Assembly: GCA_019925095.2 (NCBI GenBank)
Contig: CM034409.1
Span: forward strand, 3,165,001-3,229,000
Length of the DNA: 64,000 nt
Reading direction: 5' to 3'
From: Dendrolimus kikuchii
Taxonomy: Eukaryota; Arthropoda; Insecta; Lepidoptera; Lasiocampidae
Shown here piece by piece: positions 29,105 through 39,203 of the stretch (the first letter of the stretch is position 1; each line of letters opens with the position of its first letter). Position numbers and translations under genes: made by a program. The notes below the pieces were generated by a model. That model worked only from the letters and a program-made list of their open reading frames with translations. It searched no databases and had not been told where the DNA came from.

Positions 29105-29600
29105 CATGGGTTTTATTTTATAGCTGAAGTACAGCAGACAAGCATACGGCCCACCTGATGGAAAGGGGTTACCGTCGCCTATGGACGTTTGCAACACCAG
29201 AGGTGTCACTAACGCTCTGCCAGCCTCGAAGAAATTTTATGACAGCCTTTCTAGAAAATTTATGTTGTAGCGCTGTGGGATAACCACAGCTGGGAGCTCA
29301 TTCCAAATCCCTACGGTGCCCAAGGGAAACGTTCTAGAGAACCGTTGCGTACAAGAGCGAAGCGGCTCTAGGAAGTGGGGATGAACGCCCAGCCGATGGT
29401 GTGCGGTGCGGTGGTAAAACGAAGACGAAGACACCATTCTGAACAGTTCTTCGGAACACTCCCCATTGTACAGTCGGTAGAAAACGCAGAGAGACGAGAA
29501 GTCTCTCCGAGGGCTAAGCGTATCTCAACCGTCTGTGAGTATGGGATCGTCGACAATGCGAACGGCTCGTGTATATTAAAGCTGTGTTCACACGTGCATA
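29105..29600 (-). mobile_element. SINE-tailed repeat, unclassified
   Basis: The plus-strand start (CAGCAGACAAGCATACGGCC, GGTTACCGTCGCCTATGGAC, GTTTGCAACACCAGAGG) is a reversed Metulj-like tail. It continues without break into a ~370-bp body (CTGGGAGCTCATTCCAAAT, CAGCCGATGGTGTGCGGTGC) that is not SINE-B. It may be the 3' part of a longer element that shares its tail with the SINEs. Open frames in it are not supported. Confidence 0.4.
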
Positions 29601-29956
29601 CCTAACGCCTTTGATCTCTGGTAGCTAAATGAATGAATATAAACACTATTCTTCACCAAAAATTAAGACTACGTTCTTAAACACTATATACAATAAATTT
29701 TGAATAAAGGGCGACCTTACCGCTTAAAACGATCTCTTCCGAGTAGCACTAAGAAAAATATTAATACATGGGAGTATTAAAATATGATTAGTTGATTAGA
29801 AAATCACCAGTTAAGTTAAGCCCCTCACGCTATTACGTTAGATCGAAAACATTTTTTTCAAAGCCCAGTTATATGTATTTTGGCCATTCTTCATTTTTAG
29901 TTATTTTCCGGTTTTTCTACACCATTGCGTAGTAACATCGTTCCTGTCAAATTTCT
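29601..29956. other. Unassigned DNA
   Basis: Nothing recognised. Confidence 0.3.
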
Positions 29957-30589
29957 TCTATATATTAATACGTGAAGCAAAAACTTTGTACCCCTTTTTA
30001 CGAAAACTGCGCGGATGGAGGAGTATGAAATTTCGCACACTTTTAGTTTATATAGAGAAGAAGCGACAAATGCTAATATTATTAAAAAATTATCCATAGA
30101 AAAAACATTAAATCATACTATGTATTTGACATACGCACGCAATGCTTTATCCGTGCAGGAACGGAGAACGAATACAATTTCTTACGGCCGAGCGGCCTGT
30201 CGTAAGAGGCAACTTAACAACCCACAGCCAGGTGGTAGGGCATTTGCCCGACTGGATGGCTACCACCCCTGGTCTACAGTATGTCGCCATAATAACCCTG
30301 AGTTGTGTTCCGGCATTAGTGGCCAGGTTCCAGTCTCCCTTGAGAGAGCAGCAACGCATTTGTAGCATCTTTGGTGTTGCAAATGTCCATAGGCGATGGT
30401 AACCGCTTTCCATCAAGTGGGCCGTCTGCCTGTCTGCTGATCTCCTGCAATAAAAAATAAATAAAAAAATATGTACTTTTTTGTTTATTTTCAAGTCAAA
30501 TTATCAGTGTAGCCTTGGCGAAATCTGTGATTATATAACCTGTGACATTAATTATTATGGTCGAATTTCGACCACGGGCGATCATTAGT
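29957..30589 (+). mobile_element. Hel-C copy 3, interrupted by SINE-B
   Basis: The 5' end TCTATATATTAATACGTGAA is at 29957. The element runs to about 30145, resumes at about 30470 and ends with the hairpin GGTCGAATTTCGACC (30559-30573) and CGATCATTAG. SINE-B copy 7 fills the gap. Confidence 0.7.
30146..30468 (+). mobile_element. SINE-B copy 7, full length, inside Hel-C
   Basis: It runs from TTTATCCGTGCAGGAACGGA to an A-rich tail (ATAAAAAATAAATAAAAAAA). All boxes are intact. No clear target duplication is visible. Confidence 0.8.
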
Positions 30590-30845
30590 AATAATAATTC
30601 GCCTTACTCTATAATAGAAAACAAAACTTGGAGAGAGCATACGTCTAACAATGGAAAACGGTTGGCTAGCGACGAAGATATGACACGCTACCGGGATAAG
30701 AAAAGTTGAAGGTGTTAAATGTGAACGTAGCTTTACAAGTAGCACATGATTTGAATATTCCGTCGCCGGGCCTCTCGAAGTCGACCCTTTGTCGTCCATT
30801 TATGAGCTCGTTTAGCCAAATTGGCACATTCAATGGGCTGTTTCA
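30590..30845. other. Unassigned DNA
   Basis: Nothing recognised. Confidence 0.3.
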
Positions 30846-31030
30846 AATCAAATCAAATCAAATGTTGACACGGGAATTGTTCCTAATCTGCCTGCACAGA
30901 CATCCTTGCGTTGATAGGTCCTCGACTAGGAAGGTATTAGTGCTTACTCTTTTGCTCAACATACTAGTTGTGTTAAGTTTTTGGCGGGAACTGAAATGGG
31001 ACGTTGTGCTGTGCAGTTTTATTTCCTAAA
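30846..31030 (-). mobile_element. Possible LINE 3' end with (CAAAT)n tail
   Basis: CAAATCAAATCAAATCAAAT at 30844-30863, read in reverse, is an (ATTTG)n tail like the one at 12930. What precedes it on the minus strand was not recognised. Confidence 0.35.
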
Positions 31031-31554
31031 AATGTGTAAAATTACTCTAAAATGAACAATAGTTGTAGGATTTTTCATAGTTTTTGAGTAGTAATTATGT
31101 ATTTTTGTGAGTTATGTGAACTGTATAGTCAAATGTGGCCTTTCGAGTTTTCACAAGAACTCCGTTGAATGGCGTGGATTGTAGCCTACAATACAACTAC
31201 GCCTGGCTTAAAGGCCTAGTTGCCAAGCCATAAACTTAAAATACTAGTTGTGTCAGCGGAATTCCTTTCGCGTTGTCATGACGACGTTTGTTGTTATTAG
31301 TAATTTACAACGGAGACACCAAAAAATGTTACACCAGAGCACTATACTGTTTCCACGCGTCTATTTTACTTGTGACGTTTGCACGTCTATCAAGTTATAT
31401 ACTTCTTGACAGTAAAGGCCATATGAAACAAATGCCATAATTGTCGTACTTTATTGTTGTGTGTGACATGATAGTTATGTTCTGTGAGTCATTAAACGCA
31501 TAAACTATTGAAGCATGGACACTACGTAAATAAATCGAAAATAATCGTAATATT
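31031..31554. other. Unassigned DNA
   Basis: TGGCTTAAAGGCCTAGTTGC (31204) reads like a repeat, but it is single-copy here. Confidence 0.3.
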
Positions 31555-31916
31555 TTATTAAGTTTTCGCGACTTGTATACATAATAAAACTACGTTTTAA
31601 CAATTTTAAGCGCGGTAATTTATTTGTTTTTGGTTATTCCGACGTTTCGACCACATTCAAGCCATAACATGTTGCGAAGCGGTGGTAAATTAGAGTAGGC
31701 TCCCATAGAGTAAATAATAACCATGAACAAAATTTAAACTAAATAATTAAAATGAACAAGTTTGCGGTAGGCTAAATAAAACTTTAACAATACTCGTTGA
31801 CAATTGACATCTATGTCTTCCGTGATCACGGCCACTGAAAAGTGGCCGAAACGTCAGAATAACCAAAATCAAATAAATTACCGCGCTCAAAACCGTTAAA
31901 ACGTAGTTTTATTACG
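31555..31916. mobile_element. REP-G copy, full outer ends
   Basis: It starts TTAAGTTTTCGCGACTTGTA, then AATAAAACTACGTTTTAAC, and ends with the inverse at 31905. The interior (AACATGTTGCGAAGCGG, AAGTTTGCGGTAGGCTAAA) matches 3400-3520. Confidence 0.65.
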
Positions 31917-32088
31917 AAAGTAATCGATTTAGAAAATGAAAAATGTTGTACTTTAAAGAAAAATAATACCGCAATTATTATAAGTTCTGTTTTATTTTGC
32001 TTATTTAATAAATGTAAAATATGTTCATTGAAATGTGGGTGGAAATATTTATTATACGTAAAGTTAAATTGATTAATTTTATATATTA

Positions 32089-32713
32089 CTAGCTGACCCG
32101 GCGAATTTCGTACCGCCATATTTTCTGAATTCCTAAAAGACTTTGTTGCATGACACAAAAACAAAAGCACCAAAATCGGTCCAGGTGATTAGGAGGATTC
32201 TAGAACCCGATCTCAGCGCCACCTACCGGTTCTAATTGCGAATCTGAACTATCCGGGAACCCACTCAATCACACATAAACATACATACATACATACATAA
32301 CTTCACGCCAGTTCCCTTGCGGGGTGGGCACGTACAACAGAGCGCCATTTAGGCTTATTCTTACACACCTCACTTGCTTCTTTGTCATTCATAACTCTTG
32401 TCATGCACGCTCGTCTATTCTTAAGGCTCCTTACATCACCTTCTACTAGTACACGATCAATTTGATCATGGAAAGTGTGTCGTGGCCTTCCACGACTTCT
32501 GCATCCAGACACATAAACAAAATCACCAAAATGGCTCCAGGTGATTAGGAGGATTCTAGAACCCGATCTCAGCGCCACCTACCGGTTCCAATTGTGAATC
32601 TAAACCATCCCCGGACCCACTCAAACACACACACACACACAAAATTTCATCAAAATCGTTCTCAAGTTATGCGCGTACATACATTTCTATGATTCATTTT
32701 TATGTATATAGAT
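32089..32713 (-). mobile_element. Hel-E copy 4, interrupted by LINE-A
   Basis: It starts ACTAGCTGACCCGGCGAATT and has modules on both sides of LINE-A copy 11. Joining the flanks across one copy of ACACATAAACA restores the module order seen in the uninterrupted copies. Confidence 0.65.
32282..32508 (-). mobile_element. LINE-A copy 11, inside Hel-E
   Basis: The minus strand reads GCRSRGRPRHTFHDQIDRVL to the pol end and tail. The 11-bp duplication ACACATAAACA is at 32271-32281 and 32509-32519. Confidence 0.85.
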
Positions 32714-33346
32714 AGATAGATTTATAAATGCAGTCGGTTTTTGTAACAAATCGATTGGGTAACGCATTAGGACATACATAACTTATTGATCTGTCATCGA
32801 GCTGTCAAAAGTAAAACAAATTTTTGGAAAGGTTATAGAAACGGTAACCGCTTTACATTAGGAGGGCTTTACGTCAGCTTGTCTACTGTACTGTATGTAT
32901 TGTACCCATTCGATTCCTTCCTAAGGGTAATTGATTTAAAAAATCTAATGGTACTACTTTAGTTCATCAAAATCGGCCTCGAGACGAGAGTTTTTCGCTA
33001 TTTCATATAGTTTAGGATTTCGCCCTGAAGGCTCACGTGAAAAACTCACATGTATACATATGTATTAATACATAGATGAATTGAGAGTCACTCTCCGCTT
33101 GTTAAAATTGAAAAGCATGCAGCTTTTTAGAAAGAAAATAAAACCTTAAAACACACGAATTGGAATAGCCGCAACATAACCTAATACAGCGTAGTAACAG
33201 TACAGTGACAGTTGCCTTTCATTATCGGCACATTGCGCGCCGGCGCAGGCGCCGATGCGGCTAGCGTAGCGGTACCCTGACCCTTCGGCTGTGGGTCGAC
33301 ACACGAGCGGAGAGCGGAGTGAAGCCCTTCGAATATGTCACTCTTT
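32714..33346. other. Mostly unassigned, with SINE tail scrap
   Basis: GAAACGGTAACCGCTTTACA with GGGCTTTACGTCAGCTTGTC (32838-32885) is a forward Metulj-like tail fragment. The rest, including a GC-rich patch at 33230-33330, was not recognised. Confidence 0.35.
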
Positions 33347-33518
33347 TTTAAAGCGGTTACCATCGCCTATGGACATTGGCAACACCAAAGTTGCTACAAA
33401 TGCGCTGCTGCTCTCTTAAGGGAAACTGGAACCTGGTCACTAATGCCGGAACACAACTCGAGGTTGTTTTGGCGACATAGTTTAGACCAGGGGTGGTAGC
33501 CATCCAGTCGGGCAATGA
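33347..33518 (-). mobile_element. SINE-B copy 8, lacking both ends
   Basis: It runs from AAAGCGGTTACCATCGCCTA to GTAGCCATCCAGTCGGGCAA on the plus strand. Neither the A tail nor the head is present. Confidence 0.75.
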
Positions 33519-33544
33519 AAATGGCAAATCGATGGAATTCCAGT

Positions 33545-33770
33545 CTTCTTTTTGAAGTAAAATTTCTTTAGAATCGTTCTGATTTTAACTCTACGAAACG
33601 AAAAAGCCACACTAAAAAGAGGTGAACATATAAATCTATAGGAATGAGCCTGCGAGAGAATGTGATACGAGTTTTACATTGTGCAGCACAAATAAGAGAG
33701 TCAATAAGACCGATGATTTAACATAGGTCCAATTTGGACCCATATAAAATTCATACATGTTTAACATGGT
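33545..33770. mobile_element. REP-L copy 2, reverse orientation
   Basis: TTTCTTTAGAATCGTTCTGA, AACGAAAAAGCCACACTAAA, ATTGTGCAGCACAAATAAG and AAGACCGATGATTTAACATA are the reverse complement of the REP-L interior at 240-435. The right inverted end is missing. Confidence 0.6.
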
Positions 33771-33785
33771 ATTAAATTTTTGTCT

Positions 33786-34022
33786 AGGCGCTATTCGGGC
33801 CTATTTATCCTCGGTCCAAGGAAAGGCCTGCTCACGAACAGGGTGGACCAACGCCAACCAGGGTCGCGGCATCGGCATTGCTCTGGTGAGACGGAGAACA
33901 CAGAGGTGTATAAATGGATGTTTCGGCAATTAGCTGGTGATCCCCACATTACCTTACTGTTATTTCCTAACACTAGGGTGGTACCCAAACGGATTTCTCC
34001 TGTATAAAAAGGCGCTATTCGG
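33786..34022. mobile_element. 211-bp insertion between 13-bp direct repeats
   Basis: AGGCGCTATTCGG occurs at 33786-33798 and 34010-34022. The sequence between ends in TATAAAA, like a short retro-insertion tail. The insert carries a frame in each direction without recognised motifs. The source family is unknown. Confidence 0.6.
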
Positions 34023-34185
34023 ACCCGGAAATTTGCGATTCATCACGTGAAAATCGTCCCATTTTCTGGGATGATAAGTATCCTATGTCCGTTTTTGATA
34101 TTGAGACCGCAATATTCGGTATTGTGGTTTTCCGTGAAATCGAAACAGAGTTACTTTTGCATTTATAGTAGCTACATAAATAAAA

Positions 34186-34490
34186 ATTAATCGTATAGAT
34201 ATATGTATGCGCATAACTTTAGAACGACTTTACCGATTTTGATGAATTTTTTTGTGTATGTTTGAGCGGCTACCCGGATGATTTAGATTCACAATTGGAA
34301 CCGGTAGATGGCGCTTGAATCGGGTTCTAGGATTCTCCTAAACTCCTAGACCGATTTTGATGATTTTTGTGTGTTTGAGTGCGTCGCCGGACGGTTTAGA
34401 TTCACAATTGGAACTGGTAGGAGGCACTAGAATCGGGTTGTAGATTTTTATTTTTTCAGGACAGGACGTTATCTGACGGGACTGCTAGCT
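34186..34490 (+). mobile_element. Hel-E copy 5
   Basis: It has two modules (GGAACCGGTAGATGGCGCTT, GGAACTGGTAGGAGGCACTA) and a 3' end ACGGGACTGCTAG preceded by a decayed hairpin. Confidence 0.65.
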
Positions 34491-34508
34491 AATAATAAGT
34501 GTGTATTT

Positions 34509-34667
34509 ATACATACATACATAACTTCACGCCAATTCCCTTGCGGGGTAGGCACGAACAACAGAGCACCATTTAGGCTTATTCTTACACACCTCACTTG
34601 CTTCTTTGATATTCATAACTCTTGTCATGCACGCTCGTCTGTTCTTAAGGCTCCTGACAACACCTTC
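34509..34667 (-). mobile_element. LINE-A copy 12
   Basis: Only the last ~150 bp of the pol frame and the tail are present on the minus strand. The 11-bp duplication AGTGTGTATTT is at 34498-34508 and 34668-34678. Confidence 0.85.
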
Positions 34668-34678
34668 AGTGTGTATTT

Positions 34679-34920
34679 TTAACAGCTAAATATATTTATT
34701 TGTCTTACTATTAATTTTAGGTGGACTTACGCTTTTCCTTTGGTACTTAGACCACGCGAATGGCGTAAGTGAACACAATTTGAGGTTCAGAAGACTGGTC
34801 GAGCGTATTTTATTCGTATGTTAAAAACGAAACAGCCTGCGCCAATCTTTACAGTTATTTTATTATTTTTAGAGAATATACTAATATTGGTGAGCTATAT
34901 ATGGGAGTTAAATATTAGAA
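34679..34920. other. Unassigned DNA
   Basis: Nothing recognised. Confidence 0.3.
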
Positions 34921-35175
34921 ATCTATATATTAATACGTGAAGCAAAAACTTCGTACCCCTTTATACGAAAATTGCGCGGACGGAGGAGTATGAAATTTTG
35001 CACACTTATAGTTTGTGTAGTGAAGGAGTGCAGAAGGCTAGTATTTTTTTTAAATTATGCATAAACAATACATACGCATATATACTCTTTCGTTTATTGT
35101 TTAAAATCAAATTAACAGTGTAGCCTTGGCGAAATCTGTGATTATAGAAGTATAGTATTTGACGGCGACCACTAG
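34921..35175 (+). mobile_element. Hel-C copy 4, internally deleted
   Basis: Both ends are present (TCTATATATTAATACGTGAA; GGCGACCACTAG before T). The part carrying the subterminal hairpin is deleted near 35160. Confidence 0.65.
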
Positions 35176-35215
35176 TTTATTTGTAAAAAATCAATATTAT
35201 ATAAAATCAATATTC

Positions 35216-35534
35216 CATCCGTGCAGGAACGGAGAAAGAATACAATTTCCTGCGGCCGGGCGGCTTGTCGTAAGAGGCGACAAAACAACCCACAGCCAGG
35301 TGGTAGGGCATTTGCCCGACTGGATGGCTACCACCCCTGGTCTAAACTATGTCGCCATAACAACCTTGAGTTGTGTTCCGGCATTAGTGACCAGGTTCCA
35401 GTCTCCCTTAAGAGAGCAGCAGCGCATTTGTAGCACCTTTGGTGTTGCAAATGTCTATAGGCGATGGTAACCGCTTTCCATCAAGTGGGCCGTCTGCCTG
35501 TCTGCTGTACTCCTGCAATAAAAAAAAAAAAAAA
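35216..35534 (+). mobile_element. SINE-B copy 9, full length
   Basis: It runs from CATCCGTGCAGGAACGGAG to a pure A tail of 15. The low divergence and long pure tail suggest a younger insertion. Confidence 0.8.
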
Positions 35535-35700
35535 TCGGCCAAGTGCCTGTCTGTCTGTCCTTGCAAGGTGTGGAGTTCAGTCATGGCGACGAACGTGTAC
35601 TCGTTCTAGCAATTGGTTATTTTTTTTTAGTTTTGTGATTTTCGTCTACTTTAATCAACGTCTCTTTCGAAATATAAAATTAATTAAAAACTATGCTCTT

Positions 35701-35739
35701 AAAAATATACTAATTACTACTAGTAATTAGTATATTTTT
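35701..35739. repeat. Palindrome at the LINE-A copy 13 target
   Basis: AAAAATATACTAATTAC and GTAATTAGTATATTTTT are perfect 17-bp inverted arms around TACTA. The LINE-A target duplication (TACTACTAGTAA) overlaps the centre. Confidence 0.85.
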
Positions 35740-35740
35740 T

Positions 35741-36071
35741 CCTTACCTTCACCCCGACACTCTCTTTCAGAGGAATGCTCCGGTGGTTCGGGCATGTGGA
35801 AAGAATGCATGATGAAAGAATGACTAAACAGATATACAATGCAAAAGTGGACGGATGCAGAAGTCGTGGAAGGCCACGACACACCTTCCATGATCAAATT
35901 GATCGTGTACTAGCAGAAGGTGATGTCAGGAGCCTTAAGAACAGACGAGCTTGCATGACAAGAGTTATGAATGTCAAAGAGGCAAGTGAGGTGTGTAAGA
36001 ATAAGCCTAAATGGCACTCTGTTGTTCGTGCCTACCCCGCAAGGGAACTGGCGTGAAGTTATGTATGTATG
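35741..36071 (+). mobile_element. LINE-A copy 13 with 5' inversion
   Basis: A complete tail frame (MLRWFGHVERMHDERMTKQI to YPARELA-stop) is preceded by 30 bases (35741-35770) that are the exact reverse complement of the element's own next-upstream segment. TACTACTAGTAA is found at 35715-35726 and 36072-36083. Confidence 0.9.
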
Positions 36072-36083
36072 TACTACTAGTAA

Positions 36084-36664
36084 AACTAAATACGAAAAAG
36101 GGAAAATTATAGTTAGAAAAATTAGTCCTAAACCACTGCCACTCCTTGAATTTTAAACGGCCTTGTGAGGCAGTACATTAATATAGTAGGAGTAACTGCC
36201 TTTTCCTTACGAAGAAGTTAAAAATATAATGAAATAGTATTTATGTTGAAACAGATGTTTCAGTCACAAAGCAAATAGGTGACGTAAAAGTTTTTAAATA
36301 ATTTACAGCACCTTTCGATTCCTCGCGCCGTATGGCACGCGAGACTTTGTGCGCGTCTTTGTTACCAAAGAAGAGTTTGTACAGTTGTTCTCGTTGTGAG
36401 GTAGGAAGGAATGTTAAATTTATGAAAATGCCTAGAGATTTTTTTGTATCTTTCTTGTTAGCTACTGTTAAAGTGTGTGTTACTTGCTATATGACAAAAT
36501 TTAAATTTCGCGACATCGCCATTGTTGGAATCTCCAATAAGAAGTGTTTGTTGTGACTGATAAAGCTTAGAACTGGCCACAATATATTATATATAAACGT
36601 TGTTTTGTTTCTTGTGTTAAACTCTTCAATATACACATTAGTCTTTATTGTTATATGGTATAAT
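36084..36664 (+). other. Unassigned, with an orphan frame
   Basis: A 74-codon frame at 36332-36556 includes two Cys pairs (CSRC and CVTC). I cannot assign it and there is no supporting context; chance is the simplest explanation. Confidence 0.2.
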
Positions 36665-37080
36665 ATTTTCTTAAGTTTTCGCGACTTGTATACATAATAA
36701 AACTACGTTTTAACGGTTTTAAGCGCGGTAATTTTATTTGATTTTGGTTTTTCCGATGTTTCGGCCACTTTTCAGTGGCCGTGATCACGGAAGACAAAGA
36801 TGTCAAGTGTCAACGAGTATTGTTAAAGTTTTATTTAGCCTACCGCCAACTTATTATTTTATTTTAGTTTTTTTTTCTTAATTTTAATTATTTAATTTAA
36901 AATTAAATAATTAAAATTAATAAGTTGGCGGTAGGCTAAATAAAACTTTAACAATACTCGTTGACACTTGACATCTTTGTCTTCCGTGATCACGGCCACT
37001 GAAAAGTGGCCGAAACGTCGGAAAAACCAAAATCAAATAAAATTACTGCGCTTAAAACCGTTAAAACGTAGTTTTGTTAT
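36665..37080. mobile_element. REP-G copy folded as a near-perfect giant palindrome
   Basis: The left arm 36697-36853 and right arm 36921-37077 are inverted copies of about 157 bp, with only a few mismatches. Each contains the REP-G end, CCACTTTTCAGTGG, GTGATCACGG and CCTACCGCCAACTTA. The AT-rich loop itself contains a 43-bp palindrome (36878-36920). Confidence 0.85.
36878..36920. repeat. AT-only palindrome in the REP-G loop
   Basis: Two 21-base arms of TTAATTTTAATTATTTAATTT type meet around a single A. Confidence 0.85.
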
Positions 37081-37139
37081 ATGGTATTTTAATTATTTAA
37101 ATATTAACAGTTAGCTAAGGTATTAATAAAAAATTATTT

Positions 37140-37263
37140 ATAACTATTCTTCTGGGGTCCAATTCTGCTATATCAATATATTGGCGTCGCGTTGTGACGA
37201 TATTTAAAGTACGATTCCATTGCGACAGTGTCAAAAATTCTTATTCTACTAAATCCTTAATAT
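37140..37263 (+). repeat. Repeat shared with 58618-58735, left part
   Basis: CTGCTATATCAATATATTGG, AAAGTACGATTCCATTG and TCTTATTCTACTAAATCC match 58630-58722. The right part resumes at 37743 after the solo LTR. Confidence 0.75.
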
Positions 37264-37742
37264 TGTTACATACCGACAAAGAACGCACACCTGGCTGTCG
37301 TAAATCGCAGTTTATAGCCTTTCCTGCATTCGGAGTTCTTTTGTTTACTTTGTGTTTAAAATTTAAAAACATCCTATTGTTATCGTACTTATTTTATGGC
37401 CGTCATTAGTGTCGAACTAATCCTTGTTTTTATTGCATTGCGTCGAAGCTTGCCAGATGAGCGGATTAACTCAGTGAACGCGGCCCTTTGTCGGTATTAT
37501 ACAGTTTAGTATAAAACAATGCCGGAACGGAGGGGTGGGGAAGTCATGCGACGATTACGATACGAGTAAGACGTACATTCGACATGCGATATAGTGACGG
37601 ACTTTGCACGTGTTATTGAATCGTGCAGTTTTATACTAGTAGCGTCTAGTTATATTTGTACCTGTTATACGTGTTTGTATAGTTCTAATAAATCCTATAG
37701 TAATTCCAACGGCATTTTAATTCGAGTCCCACACTCGTAACA
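37264..37742 (+). mobile_element. Solo LTR (LTR-K), copy 1
   Basis: It starts TGTTACATACCG and ends CACTCGTAACA, with a TGTTAC/GTAACA inverted terminus. The 4-bp duplication ATAT is at 37260-37263 and 37743-37746. An AATAAA-type signal lies at 37687. There is no internal region, so it is a solo LTR left by recombination. A 4-bp duplication fits Ty3-type elements; this is inference. Confidence 0.8.
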
Positions 37743-37930
37743 ATATCTTCTCGATATCATCCCGGAAGAATAATAGCAGAAAAATATTGGTAGCCATTAG
37801 CAAAAATGGCGTAAGGCAAAAAGCTTTTTTGTAATCCAATTAAAATACCAAAATTTTCGCTTATAAATATTTATAAAGATAGAGTGGTGTGCCACAAGCT
37901 CGTCATTGGTATTAACAGAATACCGAAAGC
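37743..37930 (+). repeat. Repeat shared with 58735-58880, right part
   Basis: AATATCTTCTCGATATCATC, CCAAAATTTTCGCTTATAAA and TATTAACAGAATACCGAAAG parallel 58723-58880. Confidence 0.7.
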
Positions 37931-38034
37931 TACGATTGAGACGATAGTGCCTGGTACTTAGACGAGGTAGTAATAGCAGAATTGGATTCCTGTTCCGTTT
38001 TGGCTATTCTTATTTTCGTCTAATTTGTTTTTGT

Positions 38035-38073
38035 CTCTTGAGTAAACTAAACAGGCTGACGGCCCACCATATA
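38035..38073 (-). mobile_element. SINE tail scrap
   Basis: AACAGGCTGACGGCCCACCA is a reversed SINE 3' box. Confidence 0.4.
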
Positions 38074-38345
38074 ATGCTTACAAGCCAATAGATGGCGCTG
38101 TGCAATAATTGAAGTCGCAAACCTTTTCCGACACGTACAAATATATATACAAATTTCGATATGGGTGCCTTTGTTCGGTAAAGTTGTAAGGTCTTCGGAT
38201 CAACAATTTAAAGTCAAGTCCATATAAATAAAAGCAATAGTTGGGCCTAAGCGTGCGAGGCATAACAATAACCTCGGCGGAAGATCGTCCTTTCAGACGG
38301 AGAAGCATTCTACCCTCGGTCCTGCAATAGAGTCCTCCCTAAACG
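38074..38345 (-). pseudogene. LINE fragment related to 12463-13040
   Basis: The minus strand at 38225-38330 reads MLLRLKGRSSAEVIVMPRTL, matching MLLRLKGRSSSEASVVPRRP at 12496. It then jumps to the segment shared with 12955-13040. Confidence 0.55.
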
Positions 38346-38514
38346 CCTTTGCATCATGCGCTGTGTCATCTGCTGTACTAAGGAAAAGGTAAGTCTCTGC
38401 CAGCGACCTTGCGCTTATACACGATTTAATAATCTTTCTTCATACGCCAATTTCAAAACCCACGCATCCGAGTAAGTATGCGTAACCGAACGGAATACGC
38501 ACCGCAATACGAGC
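38346..38514. other. Unassigned DNA
   Basis: Nothing recognised. Confidence 0.3.
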
Positions 38515-38690
38515 ACATCCCATACACATCGCGTGTTGTAACCACTTGCAGCCAGGAGCCAGTAAACGCCGCATCCGTACGGTGATGAAATTCATGTGTG
38601 TTTTTTATCGTTGTTCACAATGAAGACCGGATGGTTTTTGAGGATGTTGTATTGTAATTGTAATGTTCGCTTGGTAGCGAAATACCTTTG
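38515..38690 (+). repeat. Repeat shared with 40215-40380
   Basis: GTGTTGTAACCACTTGCAGC, GCCGCATC.GTACGGTGATG-type text and GTTCACAATGA recur at 40237-40333. It is a diverged paralogous pair of unknown class. Confidence 0.65.
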
Positions 38691-38828
38691 ATATTTTATT
38701 TATTTATCGGAATTTGTAAACTGTAAGGAAATTGTCGTATCTGAACGTAGAACTTAATGTCTGTGTATCCAAACGTTTAATTCGCTTTCTGCGAAGATTA
38801 TTGGAGCGTTATCTATGCTCTCTCTTCT

Positions 38829-39010
38829 CTCTGTCATTCTTTGGTCCGTGGGGTCCCAACGCTCTAAAGGTCTGCCGTGACGACGTCAAACGTTTAGAGG
38901 ACGTCACACGCGACAAGAAGGCTGGCGTCTATTTTGCGTAAAATTTAAGCGCTGCTACACAATGTGGCAACGCCGCCAGCCTTTTGGGAACGTTCCCGGT
39001 AAGTGACCGT
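38829..39010 (+). pseudogene. LINE-H copy 3, short 3' piece
   Basis: The frame reads FGPWGPNALKVCRDDVKRLE, DVTRDKKAGVYFA-stop, then CGNAASLLGTFP. It matches VETLGPWGP...RGNAASLLGTMP at the end of the frame at 1422-2306. It is followed by a T-rich UTR and an AATAAA-rich tail at 39160-39195. Confidence 0.7.
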
Positions 39011-39199
39011 TAGTTGGGGACCAATATCTTATCTTTAGGTATTTTTCCCTTTTTTATTTAGTTTTATTTTTTATATAGTATAGTTTGTAGTTTATTTATA
39101 ATTTTATCTTTATTGTAGCTATTTTTCATCAAAAAACTTGTAAACGCCATATTACAAGTCGAATAAATTATGTAAACGAATAAAATAAATAAATAGAAC
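39011..39199 (+). mobile_element. LINE-H 3' UTR and tail
   Basis: A T-rich stretch ends in AATAAAATAAATAAA. A LINE-type 3' end is the simplest reading. Confidence 0.4.
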
Positions 39200-39203
39200 A
39201 TAT

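Noticed and set aside
36332..36556. Small Cys-pair protein
   Set aside because: Two CxxC pairs in a 74-codon frame are not enough. No start context, splice sites or similarity could be argued.
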